A DNA stretch of 64,000 bases. It comes from Leptothermofonsia sichuanensis E412 (GTDB lineage: Bacteria; Cyanobacteriota; Cyanobacteriia; Leptolyngbyales; Leptolyngbyaceae). The translations under genes were made by a program, and so were the position numbers. Where the stretch lies: contig NZ_CP072600.1 in NCBI RefSeq assembly GCF_019891175.1, positions 2,294,001-2,358,000 on the forward strand, written 5' to 3'. A model generated the notes under the pieces. It ran no database searches, was not told the origin of the DNA, and was given only the letters and a program-made list of their open reading frames with translations. Shown here piece by piece: positions 16,296 through 24,344 of the stretch (positions within the stretch are counted from its first letter, which is position 1; each line of letters opens with the position of its first letter).

Positions 16296-17296
16296 TGGCG
16301 GATGGTTGCCTCCTGCTGGCCAGGTTTGAGCCAGATCCAGGCATCCGACACAACGGCGATCGCCCCGCCGGGCAGGGGATCGGTCTGGGAGCGATTGGGA
16401 GCCGGAATCAAATTGACAACCTTTTCAATCTGCTCAAAGCCAGGAGTGCAGGGAAGGGTTGTTTGGAGAAACTGGCGAATTACTCGTCTTTGCAGAGCCA
16501 GGGGAGCCTGCCGTAAATGCACCCGATTCAGGGCTGCTCTGGTCGAGTCCAGGGACCGTTGCAGCCATGTCTGGGCTTCGGCTTCCAGGTAGTCCACGTC
16601 GGCTCGCAGCAGTTCAGCGGTCTGAGCCAGGGTTCGTTCTGCCTGGGGGTTGAAGTGGGTGCAGAGGTAAGGCAGCAATTCCTGACGGATGCGGTTGCGA
16701 GCATACTTTAAGTTCTGGTTAGAGGGATCGTTCCAGAAGGTGAGATGCTGGCTCTGACAAAACTCAGCCGTTTCGGCACGAGTGATGGTTAAGAGGGGGC
16801 GGATCAGAAAAATTCCGGGTGCCAGGGGACGCTTCCAGGTCAGGGCTTGCAGTCCATCTGTGCCACTGCCACGGATCAAGTTATAGAGAAGGGTTTCAGC
16901 CCGATCGCTGGCGGTGTGCCCGGTGGCGATGAAAGCATAGTCATGCTGGCGAGCAAGGTCTGTTAATGCCCGGTAGCGCCATTCTCTGGCACCAGCTTCG
17001 GTGGTGTCCACATGCTCTGCGGTTTTGGAGTAGAAGGGTAAGTTCCAGGACTGGCTGAGGGCTTGAACAAACTCCCCATTGCCCGAATCCTCCTGCCAGC
17101 GGTGTTCGCAGTAGGCAACTGCCAGTTCCCAGTGCCACCGGGGTTGAAGATCCAACAATAATTTAATTAGGCAGAGGGAATCCTGTCCCCCAGAGACCGC
17201 AACCAGCAGGCGCTGTCCAGGGGGGATTAATTGTTGCTCCTTTAAGGTTTTATGGCAATGGGTATGCAGGAGCGTCCAAGGTGAAGCATTACTCAT
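16253..17296 (-). CDS. tilS: tRNA(Ile)-lysidine synthetase
   Basis: Modifies C34 of the minor tRNA-Ile(CAU) to lysidine, changing decoding from AUG to AUA. The PP-loop ATP-pyrophosphatase motif AVSGGQDS lies at 33-40, followed by conserved segments such as ATGHTASDRAET and FLIRPLL. At 347 residues it is shorter than E. coli TilS (about 430), in keeping with compact forms lacking the full C-terminal domains. The ATG start fits the family. The 3' end overlaps the convergent unknown gene by 43 bp. A tRNA with a CAU anticodon that looks like its substrate lies at 31255-31327. Confidence 0.92.
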   Translation of the reverse strand: MSNASPWTLLHTHCHKTLKEQQLIPPGQRLLVAVSGGQDSLCLIKLLLDLQPRWHWELAVAYCEHRWQEDSGNGEFVQALSQSWNLPFYSKTAEHVDTTEAGAREWRYRALTDLARQHDYAFIATGHTASDRAETLLYNLIRGSGTDGLQALTWKRPLAPGIFLIRPLLTITRAETAEFCQSQHLTFWNDPSNQNLKYARNRIRQELLPYLCTHFNPQAERTLAQTAELLRADVDYLEAEAQTWLQRSLDSTRAALNRVHLRQAPLALQRRVIRQFLQTTLPCTPGFEQIEKVVNLIPAPNRSQTDPLPGGAIAVVSDAWIWLKPGQQEATIRHQCSDLDDSSERSS

Positions 17297-17382
17297 TCAC
17301 TCGGATTAAAGAGGCGGGCTTGTTGTGGGGGCAGGTTTCCCAACAGGCGGTGTGAGGGGTGGGTAGCACGGAAACCCCACTT

Positions 17383-17451
17383 AAAGGCTATCCGAAAAGC
17401 CCCAATGGACAAAGCTTAAACCCAGACTGAGGAAGTTTTCGGATAGGCTTT
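17383..17451. repeat. 69-bp inverted-repeat element, MITE-like or terminator
   Basis: Arms AAAGGCTATCCGAAAA (17383-17398) and TTTTCGGATAGGCTTT (17436-17451) pair over 15 of 16 positions around a 37-nt spacer. The outer right base is part of the TAA stop codon of the KGK gene. It could be a small non-autonomous element or act as a terminator between the KGK gene and tilS. Confidence 0.6.
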
Positions 17452-17867
17452 TAGTCAAAATCTCCTTCATCAAGGTAAGCGCTATTGTTGTAAGGCGATT
17501 CCAGCTTTTCAGGGCGATGGGGATTGCCGTAACGCGATTCAGTGGTGGGTTCATGGCTGGTCCGACGTTCTTTACGGCGACTATCCAGCAGTTTGGGTGT
17601 GGGGTCAGAGTCGGGACAAAATTCCAGCCGAATCCTGACTCTGCCGCGCTGCCAGCCCCGGTTGCCAAATCGGAGCGCTTCACATTCCAGGCCATCGCCG
17701 AACCAGCCCTCGTTGGCATCATCCCAGTCGGGTTCGCGATCGCTGATTGCCTGTGCCAGGGCATCAATAAACTCACCAACCTTAAAAGTAGGGTTCATCA
17801 TCAGAACCCGCCCAACGCTGATAAACAGCACCTCATCATCATCCAGCGGCTGAAATTGCTCATTCAT
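17451..17867 (-). CDS. KGK-domain family protein
   Basis: A 138-residue member of a family found mainly in cyanobacteria and named for a conserved Lys-Gly-Lys. Typical marks are the acidic start DDDEVL, FKVGEFIDAL (28-37), WFGDGLECE (55-63) and GWQRGRVRI..EFCPD (71-85). The eponymous KGK triplet here is Arg-Gly-Arg (74-76), a conservative change. The C-terminal 50 residues are hydrophilic and probably disordered. Function is unknown for the family. It starts 2 bp after the ccsA stop, so the two are almost certainly co-transcribed. Confidence 0.8.
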   Translation of the reverse strand: MNEQFQPLDDDEVLFISVGRVLMMNPTFKVGEFIDALAQAISDREPDWDDANEGWFGDGLECEALRFGNRGWQRGRVRIRLEFCPDSDPTPKLLDSRRKERRTSHEPTTESRYGNPHRPEKLESPYNNSAYLDEGDFD

Positions 17868-17868
17868 G

Positions 17869-18888
17869 TTAGAAAAACCAACCGTAGCTATGGAGTCCTT
17901 TCCCTAACAGGTTAACGCCTAGATAACAAACCCAGACGACCAGAAAACCTGTTGCTGCCAGAATGGCCGGTCGCCGTCCCTGCCATCCTTTGGTAATGCG
18001 GGCATGGAGGTAGGCAGCAAACACCAGCCAGGTAATCAGTGCCCAGGTTTCTTTAGGATCCCAACTCCAGTAAGATCCCCAGGCTTCATTTGCCCAGACA
18101 GCCCCGGCAATAATGCCAATGGTGAGCAGGGGGAACCCCAGCCCAATAATGCGGTAACTGATATTGTCGAGAGTATCTGCCAGGGTCAACCGTTGGGGAG
18201 AGAGCGGTGCTGAAGCGGATGCCGCTACTGGAGGGGTAAGGACGGCAGTAGCAACACGGCTGGTTTCGACGGCTGGAGGGGGAGGATTCGGGGGGGGCAG
18301 GGAAACAGGTTCTCCATCCCGGCGTAACTGGTAAGGTTTGTCCCGGTAAGCACCCGTACCGACTGAGCTGCCCCGCAGTTCAATATTCTGACCGCGGGTG
18401 ACAACCAGAAAGGCGATCGCCAGGAGTGCCCCGACCATCAGGGTCGCATAGCTCAACATCATTACACTGACGTGCATCATCAGCCAGTTAGATTTGAGGG
18501 CAGGCACCAGGGGAGCGGATTCCTGCATGGTGTCTGGCAGGGAAAGGGCGGCAAAGGCTGTAATTGCCATGGCTACGGGAGCTGTCACCACACCAACCAG
18601 ACGGCTACCGCTCATATTCTCAGCAATCAGGTGAACGGTCGTTACCCCCCAGGTCAGGAAAAAGAGCGACTCGTACAGGTTGCTGATTGGAAAGTAGCCT
18701 GCTTCAAGCCAGCGGGCACCCAGCAGAGCCGCCACACACAAATTGGCGATCGCCATCCCTGTGGTGCCCCCAATTGCCAGATAGGGCAGGCGCGGAAACG
18801 CTGCCCCGATCCAGTACACCAGCATGGTGACAAACAAAATAGCAAATGACGTGTTATCTAAAACATTTTGTAACCGGACCAGATCCAT
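17869..18888 (-). CDS. ccsA: cytochrome c biogenesis protein CcsA (often named CcsB/ResC)
   Basis: Integral membrane protein of System II cytochrome c maturation. It carries haem across the thylakoid or plasma membrane to apocytochromes such as c6 and f. It has about eight hydrophobic segments and the haem-handling WWD motif [13 protein letters not shown] at 270-282, with a conserved His near the C-terminus (LHSYGWF). At 339 residues it is close to plastid ycf5. A proline/alanine-rich stretch at about 190-240 (PPPNPPPP, then [11 protein letters not shown]) is a soluble insertion longer than I expect in this family. The partner ccs1 is not in the window. Confidence 0.9.
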   Translation of the reverse strand: MDLVRLQNVLDNTSFAILFVTMLVYWIGAAFPRLPYLAIGGTTGMAIANLCVAALLGARWLEAGYFPISNLYESLFFLTWGVTTVHLIAENMSGSRLVGVVTAPVAMAITAFAALSLPDTMQESAPLVPALKSNWLMMHVSVMMLSYATLMVGALLAIAFLVVTRGQNIELRGSSVGTGAYRDKPYQLRRDGEPVSLPPPNPPPPAVETSRVATAVLTPPVAASASAPLSPQRLTLADTLDNISYRIIGLGFPLLTIGIIAGAVWANEAWGSYWSWDPKETWALITWLVFAAYLHARITKGWQGRRPAILAATGFLVVWVCYLGVNLLGKGLHSYGWFF

Positions 18889-19060
18889 CGTTCCCCCAGG
18901 GCATCTAAAGGCATTTGCAGCAATTCCTTTCTCTATCCTACGATGGACGGGGGATGAGTTAGGGAAGCTTCTGGAAAGGAGTTCTGGTCAGCAACACGGC
19001 CATGCTAATCTCACAGGTTCCGTCGGAACGTCTCTACGAATTCAGCCTCATTGGCGCAAA

Positions 19061-19948
19061 TCATACTCCCAAATAGCGGCGCAGAAAGCTTTCTAGCGTT
19101 TCTAGCTGGAACCCAAAAACCGATTCCAGATGGGCCGTTTCTGCCGTTGAACAGAAAAATTCATTTGCCAGTAAAGCCCGCAGAGTACCTAAAGAGGTCC
19201 GTAGTTTGGGGTTGAACAAGCCAATCATCCCCCGCAGTCCATCGAAGGCTAACAGGGGTGGATTAAGAATCCACGGCTCTCGATTAAACACGCGACTGAA
19301 GATTTTAGGAATTTCTTCCCGTTTTAGAATTTCAGGACCGCCCACGGGCAATACCTGATTTCGCGCTCCTTCCCTGGATACCGAATCTACCGCAATCCGT
19401 GCCAGATCGTCTGTACTTACGATAGATGAGCGATTTTGTGGATCGCCAATCAATAAATAAACCCCTGTCTGCCGGAAACGCTCCGCCAGGGGTAACAGGT
19501 TGGAGGCAAACCCGGAAGGACGCAAAATGGTGTAGTTCAGCCCACTGGCTTGCAGATATTTCTCGACTGCCCGCTTTGCCTTAAAGACGGGAGCATCCTC
19601 ATAACCCCGATCTGCTCCCAGTACAGAGATAAAAACAAAGTGCTGGACACCGGCAGCTTTTGCCTGGTCAATCAGTTCAATGTTTGCCTGGTAATCGAGG
19701 GTTTCTGCATCTCCCCCGGAGGTTTCATTGGAGCCGTGGGCACTGATAACATACTGCACCCCCTGGCAGGCTTTCTGGATATCGCGATCGCGGAGCAAAT
19801 CCCCAATGAAAATCTCTGCTCCCCGATGTTCCAGTTCATCATAGCGAGAGGTCAGCCGAACGAATGCCCTGACTGGTAATTCGCGTTCACGGAGTAGCCG
19901 TACAATTCGCCGGCCCAATCCTCCAGTTGCTCCAGTGATTAAGAACAT
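19061..19948 (-). CDS. NAD(P)-binding atypical short-chain dehydrogenase (NmrA/Ycf39-like)
   Basis: Rossmann-fold protein with the nucleotide-binding motif FLITGATGGLGRRI at its N-terminus and a downstream FVFISVLGAD segment. It belongs to the atypical SDR/NmrA group often annotated NAD(P)H-binding or Ycf39-like in cyanobacteria. The classical YxxxK catalytic pair is not obvious, so it may bind cofactor without a standard dehydrogenase activity. I choose the ATG at 19948 (295 residues) because the motif follows at once. An upstream in-frame ATG at 19999 would add 17 residues from a GTTAGTTG-repeat stretch. It lies convergent to no gene and divergent from the glycosyltransferase. Confidence 0.8.
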   Translation of the reverse strand: MFLITGATGGLGRRIVRLLRERELPVRAFVRLTSRYDELEHRGAEIFIGDLLRDRDIQKACQGVQYVISAHGSNETSGGDAETLDYQANIELIDQAKAAGVQHFVFISVLGADRGYEDAPVFKAKRAVEKYLQASGLNYTILRPSGFASNLLPLAERFRQTGVYLLIGDPQNRSSIVSTDDLARIAVDSVSREGARNQVLPVGGPEILKREEIPKIFSRVFNREPWILNPPLLAFDGLRGMIGLFNPKLRTSLGTLRALLANEFFCSTAETAHLESVFGFQLETLESFLRRYLGV

Positions 19949-20152
19949 GGTTGTTAGTTGATGATGATTAATGATTGGCTGCCATCTAAAAGCTAACAAT
20001 TAACCATCCTGCATTGCACAGAAATCATAAATTTTCTCCGGTATCCCTGGCAGTGTTTTACCTGGATGCTCAATGGCTGTTCCATTCAGTTTCCTGGCCA
20101 CCCGATCAGGTAAGCTTACCTACGGACGATCGCATGGTGGAGAGGCATTTTA

Positions 20153-21154
20153 ATGCGAACACTTTATTTCCTGGTACCTGGAACGGGCGGTAAGTTTGCC
20201 TGTGGAGGACTGTGGGCAGAGCTAAAAACCCTTAAAATTGCCCGGCAGATCTGTAGTGCTGAGGTGGTGACCTATCGCCAGCGAGAACCAGGCGTGTTGT
20301 TTCTGGATGATGTTCTGCGCAGAGAAAACTTAGACGCCATTGTATTTGTGATCAGTTGGGGGTTTGATGTGGCTAAACTGGCATCCCGACTGAACCATTG
20401 CCATGTGATTTACCATGCCCACAGTGCCGGGTATGGGTTCCGACTACCCGCCAGAATTCCCATCATTACCGTCAGTCGCAATACGATGGGGTACTGGGGA
20501 CAGCGATCGCCCAACTCACTCATATACTATTTGCCCAATCAAATCTCAGATGAGTTTCGTAATCTGCATCTGGAACGGGATATTGATGTCTTAGTGCAGG
20601 CACGCAAATCGTCGGACTACTTATTACAGGCGTTGATTCCGGCACTTAAACAGCAATGCAGGGTTGAAGTGGTGGATTCCTATGTGGACGATCTGGATAA
20701 GCTGTTTAACCGTGCCAAAGTTTACCTCTATGATTCTGCTGAGTACTGGGCACAACAGGGGGTGAGTGAAGGGTTTGGATTACAGCCGATGGAAGCCCTT
20801 GCCTGCGGGTGTCAGGTCTTCTCCAGTGTCAATGGTGGGTTGTCAGATTACTTAGATCCAGGATTTAATTGCTACAAAATTGCAGGCTATTCCACAGAAT
20901 ACGATGTGCAGCGGATTCTGGAAGCGATCGCCCACCCCACCCTGCCGCCCCTTTCGGATTCTGTTCTGGCAGAGTATCGTCTGGAAAACATCACTCAGCG
21001 ACTCTCAACAATTTTGAGTGAGATCAATGGGTTTTTTAACCATCAAAACCGCTATCCAGAAAATATTCCAGACCTGACCTGGGTTCGTCTGATGCAGTTG
21101 AATCTCAACCGAATCGCTGGCAAGCTGAAGAAAAAACTGTCTGCGCGTAGCTGA
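20153..21154 (+). CDS. glycosyltransferase, GT-B fold (family 4-like)
   Basis: Predicted sugar transferase of 333 residues. The C-terminal half carries the retaining GT-B pattern EGFGLQPMEALACGC (206-220), with two glutamates (E206, E214) typical of the E-x7-E donor site, then SVNGGLSDYL. The N-terminus GTGGKFACGGLWAE resembles a sugar-acceptor loop. It is shorter than most GT4 enzymes and ends in a basic tail (GKLKKKLSARS) that could associate with membranes. GGAGAGG upstream of the ATG is a good ribosome site. The neighbouring GST-like gene starts 18 bp after its stop. The sugar and acceptor are unknown; surface polysaccharide is plausible. Confidence 0.82.
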   Translation: MRTLYFLVPGTGGKFACGGLWAELKTLKIARQICSAEVVTYRQREPGVLFLDDVLRRENLDAIVFVISWGFDVAKLASRLNHCHVIYHAHSAGYGFRLPARIPIITVSRNTMGYWGQRSPNSLIYYLPNQISDEFRNLHLERDIDVLVQARKSSDYLLQALIPALKQQCRVEVVDSYVDDLDKLFNRAKVYLYDSAEYWAQQGVSEGFGLQPMEALACGCQVFSSVNGGLSDYLDPGFNCYKIAGYSTEYDVQRILEAIAHPTLPPLSDSVLAEYRLENITQRLSTILSEINGFFNHQNRYPENIPDLTWVRLMQLNLNRIAGKLKKKLSARS

Positions 21155-21171
21155 TCTGCCCTCCTCCAACG

Positions 21172-22179
21172 ATGAAAAAAGCGCTCCCCCCCAAGCTGAT
21201 CATCCAGTCCGGCAAATTTATCTGGACGACAATGTGGCATCTGATGATGTCCAGATTGGCTCCCCGTAGTCCATCAGGGGAATATATTCGTCCAGAAAGT
21301 CAATTCCGTCGTTTCATTGGAACAGATCCATATCCGCCAGCCGCCGGACGGTACAGGCTTTATGTGGGATTAGGTTGCCCCTGGGCACACCGGACACTGG
21401 TGACACGGGCACTGAAGGGATTGGAGGATGCGATTCCAATAACGGTCGTGTCTCCTTCTCCGATTGAGGGGGGGTGGATATTTCAGCAACCGGAGGAAGG
21501 GTGCCGGACCCTGGCTGAACTCTATGCCAAAGCGCAACCAGGTTATGCCGGACGCTCTACGGTGCCGGTGTTGTGGGATACGGAAACTCAGGCGATCGTC
21601 AACAATGAGAGTTCAGAGATCATTGTCATGTTGAACTCCGAGTTTAACGAATTTGCCCGCAACCCCACCCTGGATCTCTATCCAGCGGAATTGCAAGAGA
21701 CCATTGATCAGTGGAATGCCAGGATTTATCCCGCGGTGAATAACGGAGTCTACCGCTGTGGCTTTGCCCAAACCCAGGCGGCATACGAAAAAGCCTGCTA
21801 CGAGTTGTTTTCTACCCTGGATGAAATTGAGGCAGCCCTGGAAACCCATCGTTACCTGTGTGGCGATCGCGTAACGCTGGCAGATGTGCGTCTGTTTACC
21901 ACCCTGTTTCGCTTCGATATTGTCTACTACGGGCTGTTCAAGTGTAATCGCCGCCGGATTCAGGACTACAAAAACCTGGGAGCCTACCTGCGTGACATCT
22001 ATCAGCTTCCCCGTGTGTCAGAGACGTGCAACCTGGAAGCCATCAAACAAGAATATTACGGCAATCTGTTTCCCCTCAATCCAGGCGGCATTATTCCAGT
22101 TGGTCCAGATATGGCAGGTTTGATGGAACCTCATGGGAGAGGGGAGGGAGACAGACCTAAATTCCGCATCCCTGAATAA
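21172..22179 (+). CDS. glutathionyl-hydroquinone reductase-like GST (Xi class)
   Basis: Omega/Xi-like glutathione transferase of the YqjG/ECM4 family, which reduces glutathionyl-hydroquinones back to hydroquinones. The catalytic Cys69 sits in GLGCPWAHR (67-74). TVPVLWD and NNESSEI follow as glutathione-binding segments, and the C-terminal helical domain has the family's DVRLFTTLFRFD. At 335 residues it is of normal length. A basic hydrophobic N-terminal extension precedes the domain. It is probably co-transcribed with the upstream glycosyltransferase (18-bp gap). Its 3' end overlaps the convergent TrkA-like gene by 23 bp. Confidence 0.88.
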   Translation: MKKALPPKLIIQSGKFIWTTMWHLMMSRLAPRSPSGEYIRPESQFRRFIGTDPYPPAAGRYRLYVGLGCPWAHRTLVTRALKGLEDAIPITVVSPSPIEGGWIFQQPEEGCRTLAELYAKAQPGYAGRSTVPVLWDTETQAIVNNESSEIIVMLNSEFNEFARNPTLDLYPAELQETIDQWNARIYPAVNNGVYRCGFAQTQAAYEKACYELFSTLDEIEAALETHRYLCGDRVTLADVRLFTTLFRFDIVYYGLFKCNRRRIQDYKNLGAYLRDIYQLPRVSETCNLEAIKQEYYGNLFPLNPGGIIPVGPDMAGLMEPHGRGEGDRPKFRIPE

Positions 22180-22837
22180 AGTCAATCATCTGATGCATCG
22201 ATCCTGGCTTGGTTACAATCAGCACGGTCGAACCTGATTCAAGAACCGTATTCCCATTGGGAATGGCTAAGGCGGCATGGGGATGGGACTGGTAACCAAT
22301 AATGAGTGAATCGGGAGGAAACTGAGGGTCTTGGGCAATTTCGGCGAGACTGCGCCCAGTGACATTGCAATTCTCAGGAATTGCCAGTTTCAAGACCTCA
22401 ATCTGACCCTGCTCAAAATGCATGATCGATTCGACCTGGGGATATTCGATCGCATTTGCCATCGTTGAAACCGCCAGGTCAATCGCATTGATAATTCGAG
22501 TCGCACCGGCAATTCGGTAAGGTTCCATGAAGTCCCGGTGACGCATTCGGACCAGAATATGATGGACACCAAAGTGTTTTCCTAAAGTAACCATTGCCAG
22601 GTTGAGGGCATCATCTCGCAGGACCGCTGCCAGAGCATCTGCTTTACGAATCCCCGCTTCCAATAACACCTCTGTACTGACTGCGCTACCTTCAAACGCC
22701 ATCACCCCCAGCCGCTCACGGGCATAGCGACAGGCAACCGGATCTACATCTACGATCGCAACCACGTGGCCCAGGTTTACTAACTGCTGCGCTAACTCAA
22801 GCCCAACCAGTCCTGCACCGCCAATCAGTACATACAT
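22157..22837 (-). CDS. TrkA-family potassium uptake regulatory protein
   Basis: NAD(H)-binding RCK regulator of a K+ channel or transporter. The N-terminus MYVLIGGAGLVGLELAQ is the GxGxxG Rossmann motif, with an acidic end of strand 2 (IVDVDP). The C-terminal part (about 140-227) matches a TrkA-C ligand-binding domain. Start ATG 22837 is fixed by GGAGG on the minus strand at 22845-22849, 7 nt upstream; a longer in-frame start at 22888 lacks this and adds non-family sequence. No membrane partner is adjacent. The stop lies inside the convergent GST-like gene. Confidence 0.87.
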   Translation of the reverse strand: MYVLIGGAGLVGLELAQQLVNLGHVVAIVDVDPVACRYARERLGVMAFEGSAVSTEVLLEAGIRKADALAAVLRDDALNLAMVTLGKHFGVHHILVRMRHRDFMEPYRIAGATRIINAIDLAVSTMANAIEYPQVESIMHFEQGQIEVLKLAIPENCNVTGRSLAEIAQDPQFPPDSLIIGYQSHPHAALAIPNGNTVLESGSTVLIVTKPGSMHQMIDFIQGCGI

Positions 22838-22844
22838 TGAGCAA

Positions 22845-22849
22845 CCTCC
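22845..22849 (-). promoter_or_regulatory. ribosome binding site that decides the TrkA-like start
   Basis: Perfect GGAGG 7 nt before ATG 22837. It supports the shorter protein over the upstream in-frame ATG at 22888. Confidence 0.8.
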
Positions 22850-22897
22850 ATAGGGGAATTTTGAGTCTAACGTACACTGATTAACCAAAAGGTGAGG

Positions 22898-22991
22898 TAT
22901 AGCGATCCTAATCTGGATTGTGAGAAAGGATTTCCCAGGAAGCCTTTCTCACAGAGCCTCTCACTCTCACAACTGATTTAGGACTGCTATA
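22898..22991. mobile_element. MITE-like hairpin element, copy 1
   Basis: About 94 bp with imperfect terminal inverted repeats TATAGCGATCCTAATC and (reverse complement of the far end) TATAGCAGTCCTAAATC. Inside is the hairpin TGTGAGAAAGG...CCTTTCTCACA. A second copy in opposite orientation lies at 49351-49441 with close identity over its length. No coding capacity. Its size and termini fit a non-autonomous miniature element. It lies between the divergent TrkA-like and acetamidase genes. Confidence 0.7.
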
Positions 22992-23123
22992 GATACCCGA
23001 TTGAATACTTTTCGCCGTAGGGCTTCTACACTCTAAGATCGCAGATCCAAAATCCAAAATAGTAGTACAAATGTGGTACGGTTTAACCAATTCTGTCGCA
23101 GGCAGAATCTCAAGCTATCCTCA

Positions 23124-24107
23124 ATGGCGACTGCATCATTCATGACTGACCATATTCTGAAGGCAACCTGTGAAACCGTCCATTTTGGCGGTTTTTCCTC
23201 TGAGCTAAAGCCTGCTTTAGTGGTGGAATCGGGTGATCGCATCCACGTTGAAACCTTTTCTGGGATGAATGTGTACCAGAAAGCACCGGCTGAGTTTGTT
23301 CCAGATGCATTTCGTGAGATTTGCGAAAACCTGCCGGGCGATCGCCGGGTCGGACCCGGCCCCCACCTGCTGACAGGACCCATTGTGGTGAATGGGGCAG
23401 AACCGGGCGATATCCTGGAAGTGCGTCTGGAAGAAATTACTCCCAGTCTGCCAGTCGGGTTTAACGCCATTCGTTCTGGTTGGGGGGCATTACCCCAGGT
23501 CTTCACTCAGCCTGCCCTGCGCTTTATTCCCCTTGATTTGATCAATCAAACGGCTGAGTTTCCTCCTGGAAGTGGTATCCGCTTTCCGCTTCAGCCCTTC
23601 TTCGGGATTTTGGGTGTGGCAACGGCAGAAACCAACCGGACTTCGGTTCCCCCCGGACTTTATGGTGGCAATATTGACAATCGCCAGTTGCAGGCAGGTT
23701 CGCGAGTATTTCTGCCCATTTTTCTGCCGGGTGCTCTGTTTTCCATTGGGGATGGGCACGCGGCTCAAGGGGATGGAGAGGTAAACGTGACGGCGATCGA
23801 AAGCTCCATGAACGGAACCATCCAGCTCATCCTGCGAAAAGACTTGAACTTCACTGCCCCTTTTGCCGAAACACCTGCGGACTTCATTTCGATGGGATTT
23901 GGGCAAACTCTGGATCAGGCATTTGAACTTGCTCTCCAACACATGATCAATTTTTTAGAACACTACACAGGGATCTCCGCTGAGGAAGCATACGTTTTGT
24001 GTAGCCTGGCGGTGAACTTTCACATTACCCAGGTGGTCAACAGTCCTCAAAAAGGAGTACATGGGTTACTACCCAAAACCATTCTGCCCCCCACCGTCCG
24101 TTTGTGA
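23124..24107 (+). CDS. acetamidase/formamidase family protein
   Basis: Predicted to hydrolyse formamide or acetamide to ammonia and the acid (FmdA_AmdA family). Recognisable segments include GPHLLTGPIVVNGAEPGDILEV, GVATAE near the middle, FSIGDGHAAQGDGEV and the C-terminal HITQVVNSPQKGVHG. Length is close to the family's ~310-400. Starts at 23124 (MATAS) or 23142 (MTDHIL) fit the family best. A longer frame from 23073 adds 17 atypical residues. No strong ribosome site separates them. The neighbouring deaminase-like gene downstream suggests a role in nitrogen recovery from nucleobases or amides. Confidence 0.85.
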   Translation: MATASFMTDHILKATCETVHFGGFSSELKPALVVESGDRIHVETFSGMNVYQKAPAEFVPDAFREICENLPGDRRVGPGPHLLTGPIVVNGAEPGDILEVRLEEITPSLPVGFNAIRSGWGALPQVFTQPALRFIPLDLINQTAEFPPGSGIRFPLQPFFGILGVATAETNRTSVPPGLYGGNIDNRQLQAGSRVFLPIFLPGALFSIGDGHAAQGDGEVNVTAIESSMNGTIQLILRKDLNFTAPFAETPADFISMGFGQTLDQAFELALQHMINFLEHYTGISAEEAYVLCSLAVNFHITQVVNSPQKGVHGLLPKTILPPTVRL

Positions 24108-24167
24108 ACCACAGCAGATGCCGAGGATTCAGAGGGCAGAGGGGCAGTCAGGGAAACCGTCAAGCTT

Positions 24168-24200
24168 AGACTTCGGAAGTTTTGAAAACCTCCGAGGTCT
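24168..24200. terminator. strong hairpin after the formamidase gene
   Basis: AGACTTCGGAAGTTTT and AAAACCTCCGAGGTCT pair along almost their full length, with one wobble and one mismatch. No T-run follows on the plus strand, so it may be a dispersed intergenic hairpin that stabilises or ends the transcript rather than a classic terminator. Confidence 0.5.
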
Positions 24201-24344
24201 TGAATTCCACTTTCTGCCGAATAATGAAATTCCGTCCTGATCGCACTCCAATTCAGCGATCGCCCTTAGCTCTCAGTCAACCACCACACAACCCCTTTCC
24301 TTCTTCTTCCCCTCTCTCTTCCTTTCCCTTTCTTCTCATAGCAA

